The notes beneath the pieces are model-generated. The model worked only from the letters and a program-made list of their open reading frames with translations. It was not told the DNA's origin and made no database searches. The position numbers were made by a program, and so were the translations under genes. Of a stretch of DNA of 64,000 bases, positions 35,745-48,246 are shown in pieces (within the stretch, counting starts at the first letter, position 1; the number at the start of each line of letters is the position of its first letter). The stretch covers positions 1,464,076-1,528,075 of the forward strand of contig CM049309.1 in the NCBI GenBank assembly GCA_026874595.1, in the 5' to 3' direction. The stretch is from Sipunculus nudus (Eukaryota; Annelida; Sipuncula; Golfingiida; Sipunculidae).

Positions 35745-36272
35745 TGTATAACTATTTGTTACCTATGTACATGCCAGAAATTATGTCAATATTGTGTAAT
35801 ATGTAGACATGGTGGGCATCAATATAATATAGCTTGTCAAGACCTAATAGATATCATGACTTACAGTCACAATTCATAAATCCCCTCTTCAGCATAGTTA
35901 ATCATAACATTATATCTGTCAAATTGAAATCTTGCGGACTTCCATACACTATACATCCTTCAACAAATAGCCTTATCATCATTCTACCACTGCTTAGTGT
36001 ACTGTAATTGCATTCATATTTGCTCAAATATATCCCTATTTTCAACAGCTCCCAAATAAATAAAAAATAAACCACTATATTTACTCCATATTAATCCATC
36101 AGTCAGGTTATTTCATACATCATTTACTCACATATTACATTATATTCTTTTATAATAGCCTAACATGTCAATGATATTCATAAGGTTTGTCGACTAAATA
36201 TAGTATCACAATGGTGATACATTTATAGTCCAATCACGATCAGCTGAACGCTGTGACCCATTGGTCCCTAAA
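35745..36272 (+). mobile_element. Helitron-like TTAGCTCAG family, decayed 3' part
   Basis: Family fragments ACCTATGTACATGCCAGAAATTATGTC near the left and CAGCTGAACGCTGTGACCCATTGGTCCC at the right, with heavily diverged sequence between. Confidence 0.5.
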
Positions 36273-36653
36273 TTGGTATATTTTATTGCAAAAAAATTAC
36301 TGAAGGGTCTGTTACAGCTAACAGAAACTATATCAGCGTTTCCAGTGGTTCAACTCTGCTCATGGAAAACCTGTCCTGTACAAAACTGGCCAAAGTCTCG
36401 CACACCTGCTCGAACATAAGAATGGTAATATGTGAGCATGCAAGGATGATTTAAATATTTCTTGGAGCAATATTTAAATATTGTGAAAAATGACATTATG
36501 TATTAAATGTCTCTGAGTCTACCTTGATATTAATTGTGATGCATTTGGCCCAGCATTAAAATTTGTTGTATGTATGCTTGAATTATATCTTGAGAGTGAC
36601 AGGTGTGGTGTACATGTTTGTCTCATCTTGTGGATGTGTTGTGTACTTCACAG

Positions 36654-36738
36654 AGCGTGGGCAACTCCCAGAAGGAATACGAGAAACAGGTGGTAACGTT
36701 CAGCATCAAGAATCAGCTGCGATACAAAGGCAACCTAG
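36654..36738 (+). CDS. FAM91A1: FAM91A1, coding exon 2
   Basis: Acceptor ...GTGTACTTCACAG ends at 36653; donor GTAAGA starts at 36739. The 85-base exon encodes SVGNSQKEYEKQVVTFSIKN then QLRYKGNL, plus one base of the next codon (phase 1). It continues exon 1 in frame (...NVKQ|SVGNS) and corresponds to the vertebrate segment SLGNSQREYEKQVV...IRNQLRYRNNL. It lies in the N-terminal FAM91 domain. The following exon is not in the window as far as could be read. Confidence 0.95.
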
Positions 36739-38260
36739 GTAAGACCGCCTGTACCCGGGCTCCCTGCACATCAACAGCACTGAGTCATAACAAAATGACA
36801 GGATGAGGCCTTGAACACATTCTGTTGATTTAAGGGCAGGTTGGGTTGATTTACAGATCATGAAGTAATCAATTCCCCTGCCCCCATGCTTTTTTAGCCA
36901 AATTATGTGAATTTATTATTTCAGCTAGCTGTATAAAATTGGTCCATGGTATTTTGTATTTGTGATGTTACAATTTAGTACACCTCAAAATTACAATAAA
37001 ACAAATTGTTGAATTTGAGGTGACCAGTGGAAAAAGGTGTGACAGAACCAGGGTGTGACACACTGAGGTTGGCTTTCATAACAGTTATGACACCTTTTCA
37101 GAAACTTTGGCACAAAAGGTCAAAATATTATTCATCATGTGATGTGAGTGACAAGGTCTTATGTGATATAGATTGAGCATAGAATGCACAGAATATAACA
37201 TGGCAATACAGAGTAACCACAGTGGAGAATTTGTTGTTCTTAATTGGGAAAAAATTGCTGTGGATAACCTGCAGTGAATTCTTAAATACACCAAAAATAT
37301 TCAGATGATGAAATTGCCAAACTTTTTTTCACAGTTTTGTTAGTAAGTGAATCCATTGTGTCAGTGTTGGTAATTGCTGCTGATGCCTCTGTCCATTAAA
37401 AAAAAGCATTATTTGTGTTATTGATAAAAGATTTCATTCTTATTGACATAAAGGTGAATTTGAAAACGGATTACATTTTGTGTTGTTTACATGCAGCATT
37501 TTGAAATTGTCACATATTTTAGGATGCTTTCATCTGGATGGCAAATTTTTACATATTTGCCAGTAAATTTCCAAAATGAAGAATAAAATAAATGAAAATG
37601 CCATCCATTTTGTTTTGTCCCAGAGTCCATAGAACCATCTATTTTTTATTTGGTATGGCTGAAGAAAAAGAAAAAAATAGCAAAATATTGGAAAGATTTA
37701 GCTAATCATGATTCTATGTACTTATTTATGTCATGTAGGTCTAGTACCAGCTGAATGGGTCAGATTTTTCTGTGCCAGTGTTTCCAGATGGGTCAGTCTT
37801 TCTAAGAAATGCTAAGGTCACCAAAAGAAGTGAACTTAATGGGGTGAATGTCACCAGATTTGTCTGTATATTAAAGCTAAGGTACCTGTATGAGGGCAAC
37901 CTTTTGAGGTCAATGTCACCATATATATTATACAATCAGCCTGTGCTAAAGTTCCTGGGTTTACAGGATTTTAGTTTTACAATGCACTGTAGATTTTTCA
38001 ATCTTAGGTCAAGATAACAGTATTATTTTAAGTCTCCTTTCATTCAAAACTCATTTACCCAAGGGATTAGATGTTTATTTATATTTTGGTCCCTTCCATG
38101 TACATATGTTCATTGTAGAAGTGTTTCCTCATGTAAATGTTCCCAGTTTATGTGAAATTTTTAGCTGAATATTGCCTTATGCTTCTGGTGTGTGAAAACC
38201 CTTGCTACGTATGCATTTAGAAAGGACCATTGAGGGATCCCTGTGTCTAGGCTGTGCCCA

Positions 38261-38885
38261 TTGCATTGAGACTGTGATCATAGCATTGAGACTGTGATCC
38301 TAGCATTGAATTAATATGGTTTTGAAACTATGATCTTAGCTTTGAGACTGTGGTTCTCACATTGAGACTGTGTTCTTTGACTGTGATCCTACCATGATGA
38401 TCTAAATTGAGACTGATCCTGACATTGAGACTTTGATCCTTGCATTGAGACTGAGATCCTAGCATTGAGACTGTGATCATAGCATTGAGACTGAGCACCT
38501 AGCATTGAGACTTAGAACCTAGCATTGAGACTGTGATCATAGCATTGAGACTGTGATCATAGCATTGAGACTGAGATCATAGCATTGAGACTATGATCAT
38601 AGCATTTGGACTGTGATCCTGGCATTGAGACTGTGATCATTGCATTGAGACTGAGATCCTAGCATTGAGACTGTGATCATAGCATTGAGACTGTGATCTT
38701 AGCATTGAGACTGTGATCCTAGCATTGAGACTGTGATCATAGCATTGAGACTGTGATCATAGCATTGAGACTGAGATCCTAGCATTGAGACTGTGATCAT
38801 AGCATTGAGACTGTGATCCTAGGATTGAGACTATGATCCTCATATGGAGGCTGTGACCCTCACAATCAGACTGTGATCCTAACAT
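38261..38885. repeat. 20-bp minisatellite, about 31 copies
   Basis: The unit AGCATTGAGACTGTGATCAT and variants (GATCCT, GAGATCCT). The edges are degenerate; the middle (38440-38830) is nearly uniform. Confidence 0.95.
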
Positions 38886-38989
38886 TTTGACTGTTAACTT
38901 TGTACTCAGATTGTGATCCATGCATGTTTTGTACAGTGTATTGCCTGACCCCTGGTGTAAGTATGAGTAGTTGATTACACTGTATTGTA

Positions 38990-39400
38990 GTGTTGAGAAT
39001 CAGTTGTAATTTCATGATTGAACATCAGTAAAATATGGCTGATCTTGACCAATCAATAATCAGTTGTTTAGGACAATTAAAGTTCTGACCATATATATAT
39101 ATATATATAGACCTTTAACTCCTTTCAATTCTGGTTTATAGGCCTACATGTTTGCTCATATATGTAATCATTCTGTATCCTAAATGTGTAGATAATAAAC
39201 TTAGGTATGAAGTTACTAGAGAATACAGAATTTTTAAAATATGCTGGCATGAATTACATTAAAGCATACATTTTCTCTTCACAAAGCCTCAGTTAAATGC
39301 AAAATTTTGTAATCGATAATGGCATGGCAAGATAGATGATTGGACTGTTTTGCCTCAACAGATGGATCATCGATTATAATAGATCATCCGCCCATGACTG
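38990..39400 (+). repeat. Interspersed repeat, copy 2 (relative at 22.43 kb)
   Basis: Collinear with 22430-22860 through GAATCAGTTGTAATTT, GGCCTACATG, AACTTAGGTA and TTTTGTAATCGATAATGGCA. It contains an inserted (AT) tract and ends in ATCATCGATTATAATAGATCAT. Confidence 0.5.
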
Positions 39401-39713
39401 CTGTACTTACCATAGTGTATAAAATATTGACCACCAAGCAGTCACCTATATCAAAGTATTACATTAATCTGTCTTTATAAACTGATCAGCTCATACTTGG
39501 TGGTGGTGGTAGCTGGTAAAGATCTGACAGCGGTGTCAGATGAGCATTGTATATTTCTACCAGCCTGTATTCCTGGGCACTATATCTTGTGCTACCATTT
39601 GTATTTAGGAAAGGTAGATGGAATTATAGCATAGATCTTTATATCTTACCTAAATAAAATAAAACCTGGAGACTTCCTGCTTTACCTTAGGCATTCTCTG
39701 TATTTGATTAACA

Positions 39714-39879
39714 TACAGTTTTATAAGACCACCCTAAGGACTGACAAAAAGTGCATAGTCTAATGTCTTATTATACAGGTCAGTTATATCCAGTGTGAAT
39801 GTTTTGGTTATCTCAGGGGTGGTCATAAAAGACAGGTGGTCTTACAAGACAGGTGTTCTTTTAGACAGGTTCCACTCTA
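39714..39879. mobile_element. Short MITE related to 23.8 kb
   Basis: Starts TACAGTTTTATAAGACCACC and ends AGACAGGTTCCACTCTA, with internal GGTGGTCTTA motifs as in the 23.8 kb copy. The terminal match is imperfect. Confidence 0.5.
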
Positions 39880-40607
39880 ACATAAAACTAAGAGTAAGAC
39901 AACCTTACCATACGGCGGCCATCATTGGTTTTATCAGTTTATCATTTTTTGGCAGTTTATCTTATGTTATCATTAGGATAGAGTTAAGGTAGATAATGTT
40001 TAGATCATCCATCAGTGATTTTATTCATGTACAATTAGCATAGAAATGGAAAAACCTAAATATTGTCAGGACTTTTATCTATTTTTCAGGTTTGGCATGA
40101 CATCCCATGTTAACACATGGATGTTGGTTAAGTAGGTAATATTAAGACACATCCATCAATAAGTAAATATTAATTTGTCATGGTTTAGCATTTTAGTTTG
40201 TATCAGTGTCTGTCATTTTGATGTAGGATATTCAATAATAATAAGATATACACCCATGAGCCCATCAGTGTTGTTATAAATTAATGAAGCTTTAGCAATG
40301 TATCTCCTGATGCCATTTATGAAATGTAAATATTGTAAAGAAACATAATACAGTTGAAGTCACCAGTGATTTATCATTTAATTACGTACTATGTCAAATA
40401 CTTTAATATTTTATAGCACATAATAATCACGAATCCCACCATCCTGAATTTTAAAAAAGGTAGGAGTTATGCAATCTCTTGGATAAGGCCTTTCTGATAT
40501 CAAGAATCATTCTAGCAATGTTTTCTTTTTCCATTAGAGATTTAATGATACTTCTTCAGATTAAATGAAAAAATAATACTTTGATTTATGCATTTAATTC
40601 TGTGGAG

Positions 40608-40610
<3 letters not shown>

Positions 40611-40655
<45 letters not shown>

Positions 40656-40690
40656 AATATATATGTCAGAGAGACGAGACATATATATAG
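40611..40690. repeat. (AT)n microsatellite, interrupted
   Basis: Two AT tracts separated by a short non-repeat stretch. Confidence 0.9.
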
Positions 40691-41038
40691 TCAATGAACA
40701 TAAAAAGAAGAGAGACATCAACGCCAACATTTCAAACAATCATATTATTTGGATAACATGTACAGATTGTTGCTAAATTTTCAGCTACCCCTGTAGCCTT
40801 CCTCAGAGCAAGTGACTAACTGTAAACAAAGCTGATAGTGTGACCCTTCGGGGCTGGCTTGCCAGCTATACCCATTAATCAATCTGATGTCTTGTCAGGA
40901 CTGGCCTGTGTATATCCACATAAAAACAGGGCTGCTGGGGTGTCAAAGACAGGGAGGGGTTAGTCTCCAGGGGAAAAGTATGTGCTGAGTGTGGGGTATT
41001 TACAGAGAAAAGCCAAGTCTTTGTTTAATCCTTTTATG

Positions 41039-41045
<7 letters not shown>

Positions 41046-41115
<70 letters not shown>
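41046..41115. repeat. (AT)n microsatellite
   Basis: About 70 bases of alternating A and T. Frames of repeated Tyr-Ile seen across it are artefacts. Confidence 0.95.
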
Positions 41116-41119
<4 letters not shown>

Positions 41120-41741
41120 AATGCAGGCAGGAAAATTGACAGACACATTAAAATTTTTATTAAAATTTTACATCAGCTTATAATCTTTATGTTATTTTAT
41201 TTTAAATTTAGTTTTCTCATTGATTTTTATTAATATTTAATTTTGAAATATATATGCATATTTTTGCTTAAATGTGAAATGGTAAGTAGATAATTCAGTT
41301 GACCATTTAGTGTGATATTTGTGGCATTGACTGATAACATATCTTTTGAAAGCTGATAACCTCAACAGATTAATGATTGCTATCCAGAGGGAGTATGTAC
41401 ATGGGTATTCATGCAGTCTTATCTTTAATGTTTAATGGTTAGGTCAGGATTGAAATAAAGAGAACTAGTTCAGTCTTTTCAGATTGATTTGCAATCAGAC
41501 ATTTTAGCTTTTACTTCTTGATGCACAAACCCTAGAGCTGTCGGCTCTGCCCTTTAACATTTACAGATGCTCTACCTGATCCATTGATTTAATCTTAGAC
41601 TAGCCTAGCTTACTTGCTCTGAGAACCACAATGTAACAAGTCAAGTTTATAGTTTAATTTAAGGTAATTACTGGTACTCATTAAGAATAGAGGATTGTAT
41701 GAAACTGAACGATAATCGTACAAGTGTAAGAATTAATAATT

Positions 41742-43754
41742 GTATCCGCCAAAACAGAGTTTTGCGGATACTATGTTTTCAGCTGCACGCCGCCGCCGCC
41801 GCCGCCGCATGGGTGTCCGGAGAACTCCTCCGTAACCGCTGGGCGGAATTTTACGAAACCCCAGATTATGTTCGGGTCACATGTGAACTGCTGCGCCTCG
41901 ATTTTGTTTTGACCTCTGACCTTTCCTCTGCACTCTGCGTCCGTTTGTGCATCTGTTTCCACACATAAACCCACATATCTCTGGAACCGTTTGACCGATC
42001 AGGAAATTTTTTTTACACAAATGTAGCCCTTGGAGAGCTTTATAACATACACAAAAAATGGTGGCGCCACCTGCAACCATGTTTGCACAGTGTCCATCTG
42101 TTCGTCTGCCTTGGGTTAAAATCACTCATATCTCTGCAGTGACTAGACTAATTCACCTGAAATTCGGCATGCGTAAACATCCTGGATAGGTTTTCTGATT
42201 TTATGACAGGTGGCGCCACCTACATTCACGTTTACGCTGCAGACATCCAAGCTCATATCTCAGGAACCATTTGACCGATCAGGAAAATTTTTTTGCACAA
42301 ATGTAGCCCTTGGAGAGCTTTATAACATACACAAAAAATGGTGGCGCCACCTGCAACCATATTTGCACAGTGTCCATCGGTTCATCTGCCTTGGGTTAAA
42401 ATCACTCATATCTCTGCAGTGACTTGACTAATTCAACTGAAATTCGGCATGCGTACACATCCTGGATAGCTTTTCTGATTTTATGACAGGTGGCGCCACC
42501 TACATTCACGTTTACGCTGCAGACATCCAAGCTCATATCTCGGTAACCATTTGACTGATCAGGAACATTTTTTGCGCAAATGTAGCCCTTGGAGAGCTTT
42601 ATAACATACACAAAAATGGTGGCACCACCTGCAACCATGTTTGCACAGTGTCCATCTGTTCGTCTGCCTTGGGTTAAAATCACTCATATCTCTGCAGTGA
42701 CTTGACTAATTCACCTGAAATTCAGCATGCTTACACATCCTGGATAGCTTTTCTGATTTTATGACAGGTGGCGCCACCTACATTCACGTTTACGCTGCAG
42801 ACATCCAAGCTCATATCTCGGGAACCGTTTGACCGATCAGGAAAATTTTTTTGCACAAATATAGCCCTTGGAGAGCTTTATAACATACACAAAAAATGGT
42901 GGCACCACCTGCAACCATGTTTGCACAGTGTCCATCTGTTCGTCTGCCTTGGTTTAAAATCACTCATATCTCTGCAGTGACTAGACTAATTCACCTGAAA
43001 TTCGGCATGCGTAAACATCCTGGATAGCTTTTCTGATTTTATGACAGGTGGCGCCACCTACATTCACGTTTACACTGCAGACATCCAAGCTCATATCTTG
43101 GGAACCTTTGACCGATTGGGCCAAAATTTTGCATGTGTATAGATCTCACATAGCTCTTCATCATACGCAAAACTGGTGGCAACACCTGCAGCCATTTTTG
43201 CACAGCTCCTGTCTGTTTGTCTGCCATGGGATAAAATCACTCATATCTCGGCAGTGGTTTGACATATCTGCCTAAAATTTTGCAGGTTTATACATCCCCA
43301 ACAGCTCTCTTGATTTTATGACAGGTGGCGCCACCTGCATTCTAGTTTATGCAGCAGACATCCAAGCTCATATCTTGGGAACCGTTTGACCGATTGGGCC
43401 AAAGTTTTGCATGTGTATAGTTCTCACATAGCTCTTTATCATACGCAAAACTGGTGGCGTCACCTGCAACCATTTTTGCTCAGCGTCCATCTGTTTGTCT
43501 GCCACGGGCTAAAATCACTCATATACATGTAGTGGTTTGACTTATCTGCCTTAAATTTTGCATATGTATACAACTTGGACGGCTTTCTGGGTTTTGTGGT
43601 ATGGGGGGCAACCTACATACACAATTTGGCTGCAGACATCCATGCTAATATGCAACACTCAATTTTCCCTTGCCACTCAATCCATGCCTCACTTCACCCG
43701 TTCCACTCTGATTTAGGCGGATACACGTAGTCGCTTGTCGACTACCCGTATTCT
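41742..43754 (+). mobile_element. Helitron-like element with internal tandem repeats, GTATCCGCC family, copy B
   Basis: The 5' hairpin GTATCCGCCAAAAC-AGA-GTTTTGCGGATAC has one bulged base and is followed by TATGTTTT and a CCGCCG run. About six tandem units of roughly 279 bp follow. The 3' end has GGCGGATAC (43716-43724), inverse of the start, and a perfect hairpin GTAGTCG-CTTGT-CGACTAC (43727-43745). Compared with copy A it has about three more tandem units, so copy number within the element varies. Confidence 0.75.
42060..43620 (+). repeat. ~279-bp tandem units, each two ~140-bp halves centred on GGTGGCGCCACC
   Basis: The GTGGCGCCACCTGCAACC motif begins at 42061, 42341, 42619, 42899, 43176 and 43454. 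Midway in each unit lies a second GGTGGCGCCACCTACATTC. The 12-bp core is a perfect palindrome. The halves are otherwise different. Copy A has the same units starting near 21393, 21672 and 21950. Confidence 0.85.
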
Positions 43755-45198
43755 AGTTGTAATAAGGTTATGATAATAGTAATATTGAAAAAGCTTTTGT
43801 TGAGACAATATATAATTAATTCAGATCCATACAATTATTTTTTCAATGCCAACCAGTAATATTATTATTGTAATGGAGGACTTGAAGAAAACCATGGTAC
43901 TTGTAATAGCTTAAAATTATAAAAAGTATTTTCACGGTTATCTTATTATTGTAACTTTGGTCTGGTTTGATTATAGATTATCTTGTGATAATTACAAAAT
44001 GTTATGAGGATTATTTGAATCTTATTATGATATTGCTATAAGACAACAGTTATAAGAATGTTATAATGCTGTTTATATAAATGAAAAGTTTGACTTATAT
44101 TACTTATTGTCAGAAATTGTGGAAAGGTAGAAAATGTGGCACCATAATTGCGCGTTCTGTTAAACCTTGTTTTTAGGGCCTGTGGATAAAGTTTTAAAGA
44201 CGTTTGTTTTGAAGAGTAGAGGAGAATGTACAATGGTACGTTTCTTTGTCTAGTGTTTACAAAGAGTTGGCCCGTAATGTAGAGTCTTACAGGGTTTTGT
44301 TTGTTTACTGCATGTCTCCTACAGAAATAAATAAGTCACTTGTGACCTTGCAGAGAGCTGCTTGTGAAGTAATCAATATGACTGAGACTGGCAGGTTAAT
44401 GACCTTATAATCAGTATTACTTATGTAAGCAGCAGTTGAATGATATAAAAGGAAACTAATATAACAATTTAAACTCTTGTGAACTTAAAGTCAGCCTTAG
44501 GTTTTAGTCCTCAAATAGAGACATTTTTATGAATATGTGATCATCATGAGAAGCATGACTTTTCAGAGGATTTAGGTCACTATGTCAGTATTCAAAAGAT
44601 GAGCTGGCAGAAGGGATCACTTATTGACTTAACAAGTTTAGGAGGCTATATATACCATCTGGTGCCACATACATCCCATTCAGATACATCAGACTGTAGA
44701 TCAGTCGTGAGATTTTAAATCAGTTTGTCATATTTGTTGGTTAGAACAGTTTGATATATTCAATGCCTGCAGTCATGTATTATGGTTATTTGTATTTTAA
44801 TATCACAATAGCTCTTTAATAGTTCACCAGTCTTGATAGACAAATCCGGCATTTACTAAAATATTTTGTTGGTGAGCTTTTGATACTAATATCCCTGGTA
44901 TTTTTAATCCTTACTTATGACCATATAATGATCTGCTGAAATGCAAATATAATATCAGTATTTTGAAATATATATTATTTGTGAAGTCAAACAGGTCTTT
45001 CCTACTTGTTTTACTGATATCTTCACATTTTAATTGACTAAAATCTTTTTCTTAAAGATGCTGATGAGAAATTATCATCCAGCAAATAAGATTTAAAGCC
45101 TGTTGTATTGTGAATGCACAATTTTACTTTAAACTTAGGTTTTGATATTTATAGTATGTATTTGTAAATTATGATGCAAGCCCATATGACCTATTATT

Positions 45199-46402
45199 GT
45201 ATCGCCAGACATAGTCTGGAGATACTATGGTTTAGGCACGGTTGCGCCGCCGCTGCCGCAGAGATTTCTTTTGGACACAATAACTAAAAAAATATTTCAA
45301 GGATCTTTTTCAAACTTGACACATTTATAGATATCGGTAAGAGGACGAAGCCTATTTAAAATGGGGTCATGACCTCAACTAGGAGAGTGACCTTGACCTT
45401 GAATAGATCCATTTTTGGGGAAAATCACACAAATTCTTAAATATCTCAAGAAATCTTTCATGGATTTATCCAAAAATCAAGTTGGACAAAGATCTTGGAT
45501 AGTGATGTCATGTACCGGAAACTGGTGGTGCCACCTAGTATCCTTTTCTTGTTTTTGTGCCGTTTAATACCCCCATCATTGCCACTTGACAGTACTTTTA
45601 GCATCACAAGTCAAAAACTGATTGACAGATTTCTTTAATATTATGCATGTACATAGGTATGGGTTATGGGATGATATATATTAAAATTGGGGTCATGACC
45701 TTTCCTTTGAGAGTGGCTTTGACCTTGAATATTACCATATATGGTGAAAATCACATAAAATTATGAATATCTTAAAAAGGGATGCATGGATTGGTCCAAA
45801 AATCAAGTTGACGGAAGATCTTGGATAGTTTTGTCTTTTTGCAGAAGATAGGTGGCGCCACCTGTTGTCCTTTTCTTGTTTTTTGCGCCTTTGAATACCC
45901 CATCATTGCCACTTGACAGTATATACTGTGAGCATTATAAGTCAAAAAGTAATGGACAGATTTCTTTCATGTTATGCATGTATATAGATATGGTTTATGG
46001 AATGAGGTATATTTAATTTTAAATTTAATTTTAAAATTTAATTAAATTTAAATTATTTTTTTTTTAATTTAATTTTTTTTTTTCAAATGTTGGATATTTT
46101 GGAATGCAGTTTATTGATTTGGGGTCATGACCGTGACTATGAGAGTGACCTTGACCTTGAATATTCCCATATTTGGTGAAAAACATAAAATCATGAATAT
46201 CTTAAAAAGGGCCACTTGACAGCACTGTGAGCATTATAAGTCAAAAACCCTTTGATCAATTGTCCTTCCCAATCCAAAATATTCCTATATTTTGTACAAA
46301 TGTTTCTCACATTCATTGCTAAAATACAAATACATCACATTATATCAACAAAATACCACAAAACCTCATTTGTCTGGCGATACTATGGCACCAGCGGTGC
46401 CA
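45199..46402 (+). mobile_element. Helitron-like element, GTATCGCCAGAC family
   Basis: The 5' hairpin GTATCGCCAGAC-ATA-GTCTGGAGATAC has 11 of 12 pairs and is followed by TATGG. The 3' end has GTCTGGCGATAC (46372-46383), a perfect 12-bp inverse of the start, then a perfect hairpin TGGCACC-AGC-GGTGCCA (46386-46402). The body repeats a roughly 320-330-bp module (CATGACC, GTGACCTTGACCTTGAATA, AAATCA..., GGTGGCGCCACCT). No coding capacity is recognised. Confidence 0.75.
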
Positions 46403-47033
46403 AGAAATGTCTAGTTTAAAAAAAGTTTAAGTTAACAAGTTGCTACATTACTTTGTACTCAGGAGTAAATAGTTTTTCTATATATTTTAAATTGATTTAT
46501 GTAACCTTAGACCCAGGATGTGTGTTCATAAATATTTTGCCAAAGAAAATCTTGTTAGTAAACCTTTGCGTCTCTTTGGCCTCTGTGCCATGTTTGTTTT
46601 TGCCATGTTTGTTTTTGTCATGTTTGTTTTCGCTATGTTTGTATATTTCTTTGCACTAACAAGCTCTATTGATAAAAAATCAAGCAAAGATATAACCTTT
46701 TATATGAAGCATCCCTAAGTTCACATTCCAGGCCAAAGGTGCCCAACGCTGAATATATCTTAATGATTAATTTTCTGCTTAATCAAAACATGATCAATAC
46801 AGTCTCTTTCAAAACCCTGTGAGGGATGAACGACATGCCCCAAATGTGGAACTTGCTGGTCTGAACCAGACAAGAGATTTTCCTTTTGTCAGTGAATCAA
46901 AGGCAAACTCAAATCCTTTAAATACAGGGACACTGACCTGAGGGATTTATTTTGTACATGAGAATATTAATATCCATGAATAGCTAGGATAATAAAAGAA
47001 TACTTCACTCTATTCCAACATAATTATTATATG

Positions 47034-47458
47034 CAGGGCTTCACGTTAACTTTTGAAGTGCTTGTCATGTGAGGCAAGTAACATCTAGCCTTTACTTGTC
47101 ATACATGAATATTCACTTGTCTTATAAAAATCAGTGATCTTAGCCACAAATATAAAAAGTGTTCAACATGATTATGTTGCATGAAATATTGTAATAATAT
47201 TTATCTAAAGTATTTGCACAGAAAAACATCCAAGTAATTTAAGATTAAGAGGTATTTATATTATCAATATAATTTCACTTCTCAAAGAGAGAAAATGGTG
47301 AACTGAAGGTTTATTTAGGATTACTCATTTCAGTAAAGGTTTTTTTGGAATTACTGGCCTGGTTAACCAAGTAGGAGCCCACTTTTGGTTGCCCTACCAC
47401 CATTTTCTGGTTCTTTATTTATCCTGGGCAAGGGGTGAACTGTTAATGTCAAGCCCTG
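47034..47458. mobile_element. hAT-like MITE with CAGGGCTT ends
   Basis: The ends CAGGGCTTCACGTTAAC and the inverse of GTTAATGTCAAGCCCTG match at 15 of 17 positions. The CAGGG start is typical of hAT elements. ATATG flanks both sides, but a full 8-bp duplication is not evident. Confidence 0.65.
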
Positions 47459-48246
47459 ATATGTTTTTAGCTGGGATGACTTACAGTTATTTTCCTTTAT
47501 CCATCAGTTGTCCATCCTTCCAGCTGGCATTAGAGACCTTTTTAGCTCAGCTGACTACAAGTCATCAGAGCTATAGTCGTGGTCCATTGTCTGTCGTCCG
47601 TCTGTCTTGCCGTCCGTCTGTCCGTCCGTCTGTCCGTCCGTAAGACGGGCACGTTTCGACATCATTGGACCTACGAATCTGAAATTCGGCATACAGTTAG
47701 ATGTCCCCGAAATCTTCTACCATGCCGAACATTGGTTCAATAGAACTTCATTCCTTCGAGATATTAAGGAAAAACCTCAATTTTTTATTAGAAATCTATT
47801 TTCACACTTCAGGACTGCCTAATATCAAAACCACTCATCCATAAATATTCCTCTATATAGTTCCTATGTACATGCCAGAAATTAAGTCAGTATTATTTAA
47901 TTTAAAAAAGTTATGGGCCCAAACATAATGGACTTTGTAAAAAAATCAGGAAAGATATTTGGTCACTTAAGACCAAAAGTGTTAAAGGTAGGGACTTTTT
48001 TCAGTTATACAACTTTAATTGATCAAAATTTAATTGTATACCAAAAATTAGATCAAAATCTGTTAATTTTTTTTTTAATATTGGCAAAAATATAAAATTG
48101 GGACTTTAAATTTTGCCAAAGTTGGACCATGGCACTTTTTTTTCCTGTAAATAGTGTGGATATAATTTTCACAGGATGTTTTTGGTAGCATTTTGTCTGT
48201 TAACACCAAAAATTTGAAACCAGTAGATCAAAAACTGTAGATTTTA

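Larger units (their letters stand above)
11244..36653 (+). other. FAM91A1: FAM91A1 intron 1, 25.4 kb, repeat-dense
   Basis: Bounded by GTGGGT and ...TACTTCACAG. Apart from the mobile elements and repeats listed separately, long stretches hold nothing recognisable: 11.25-13.50, 17.71-18.31, 19.98-20.80, 22.86-23.80, 23.97-25.42, 25.71-27.23, 29.4-29.86 and 34.41-35.74 kb. These are AT-rich sequence with chance frames only. Intron size is largely explained by insertions and the 2.9 kb minisatellite. Confidence 0.85.

Noticed and set aside
40960-41233. Several overlapping frames rich in Tyr-Ile on both strands
   Set aside because: Artefacts of the (AT)n microsatellite.
44150-44240. Possible FAM91A1 exon 3 (TTTTTAG followed by an open stretch)
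   Set aside because: The translation does not match the conserved segment that should follow exon 2, and there is no clear donor.
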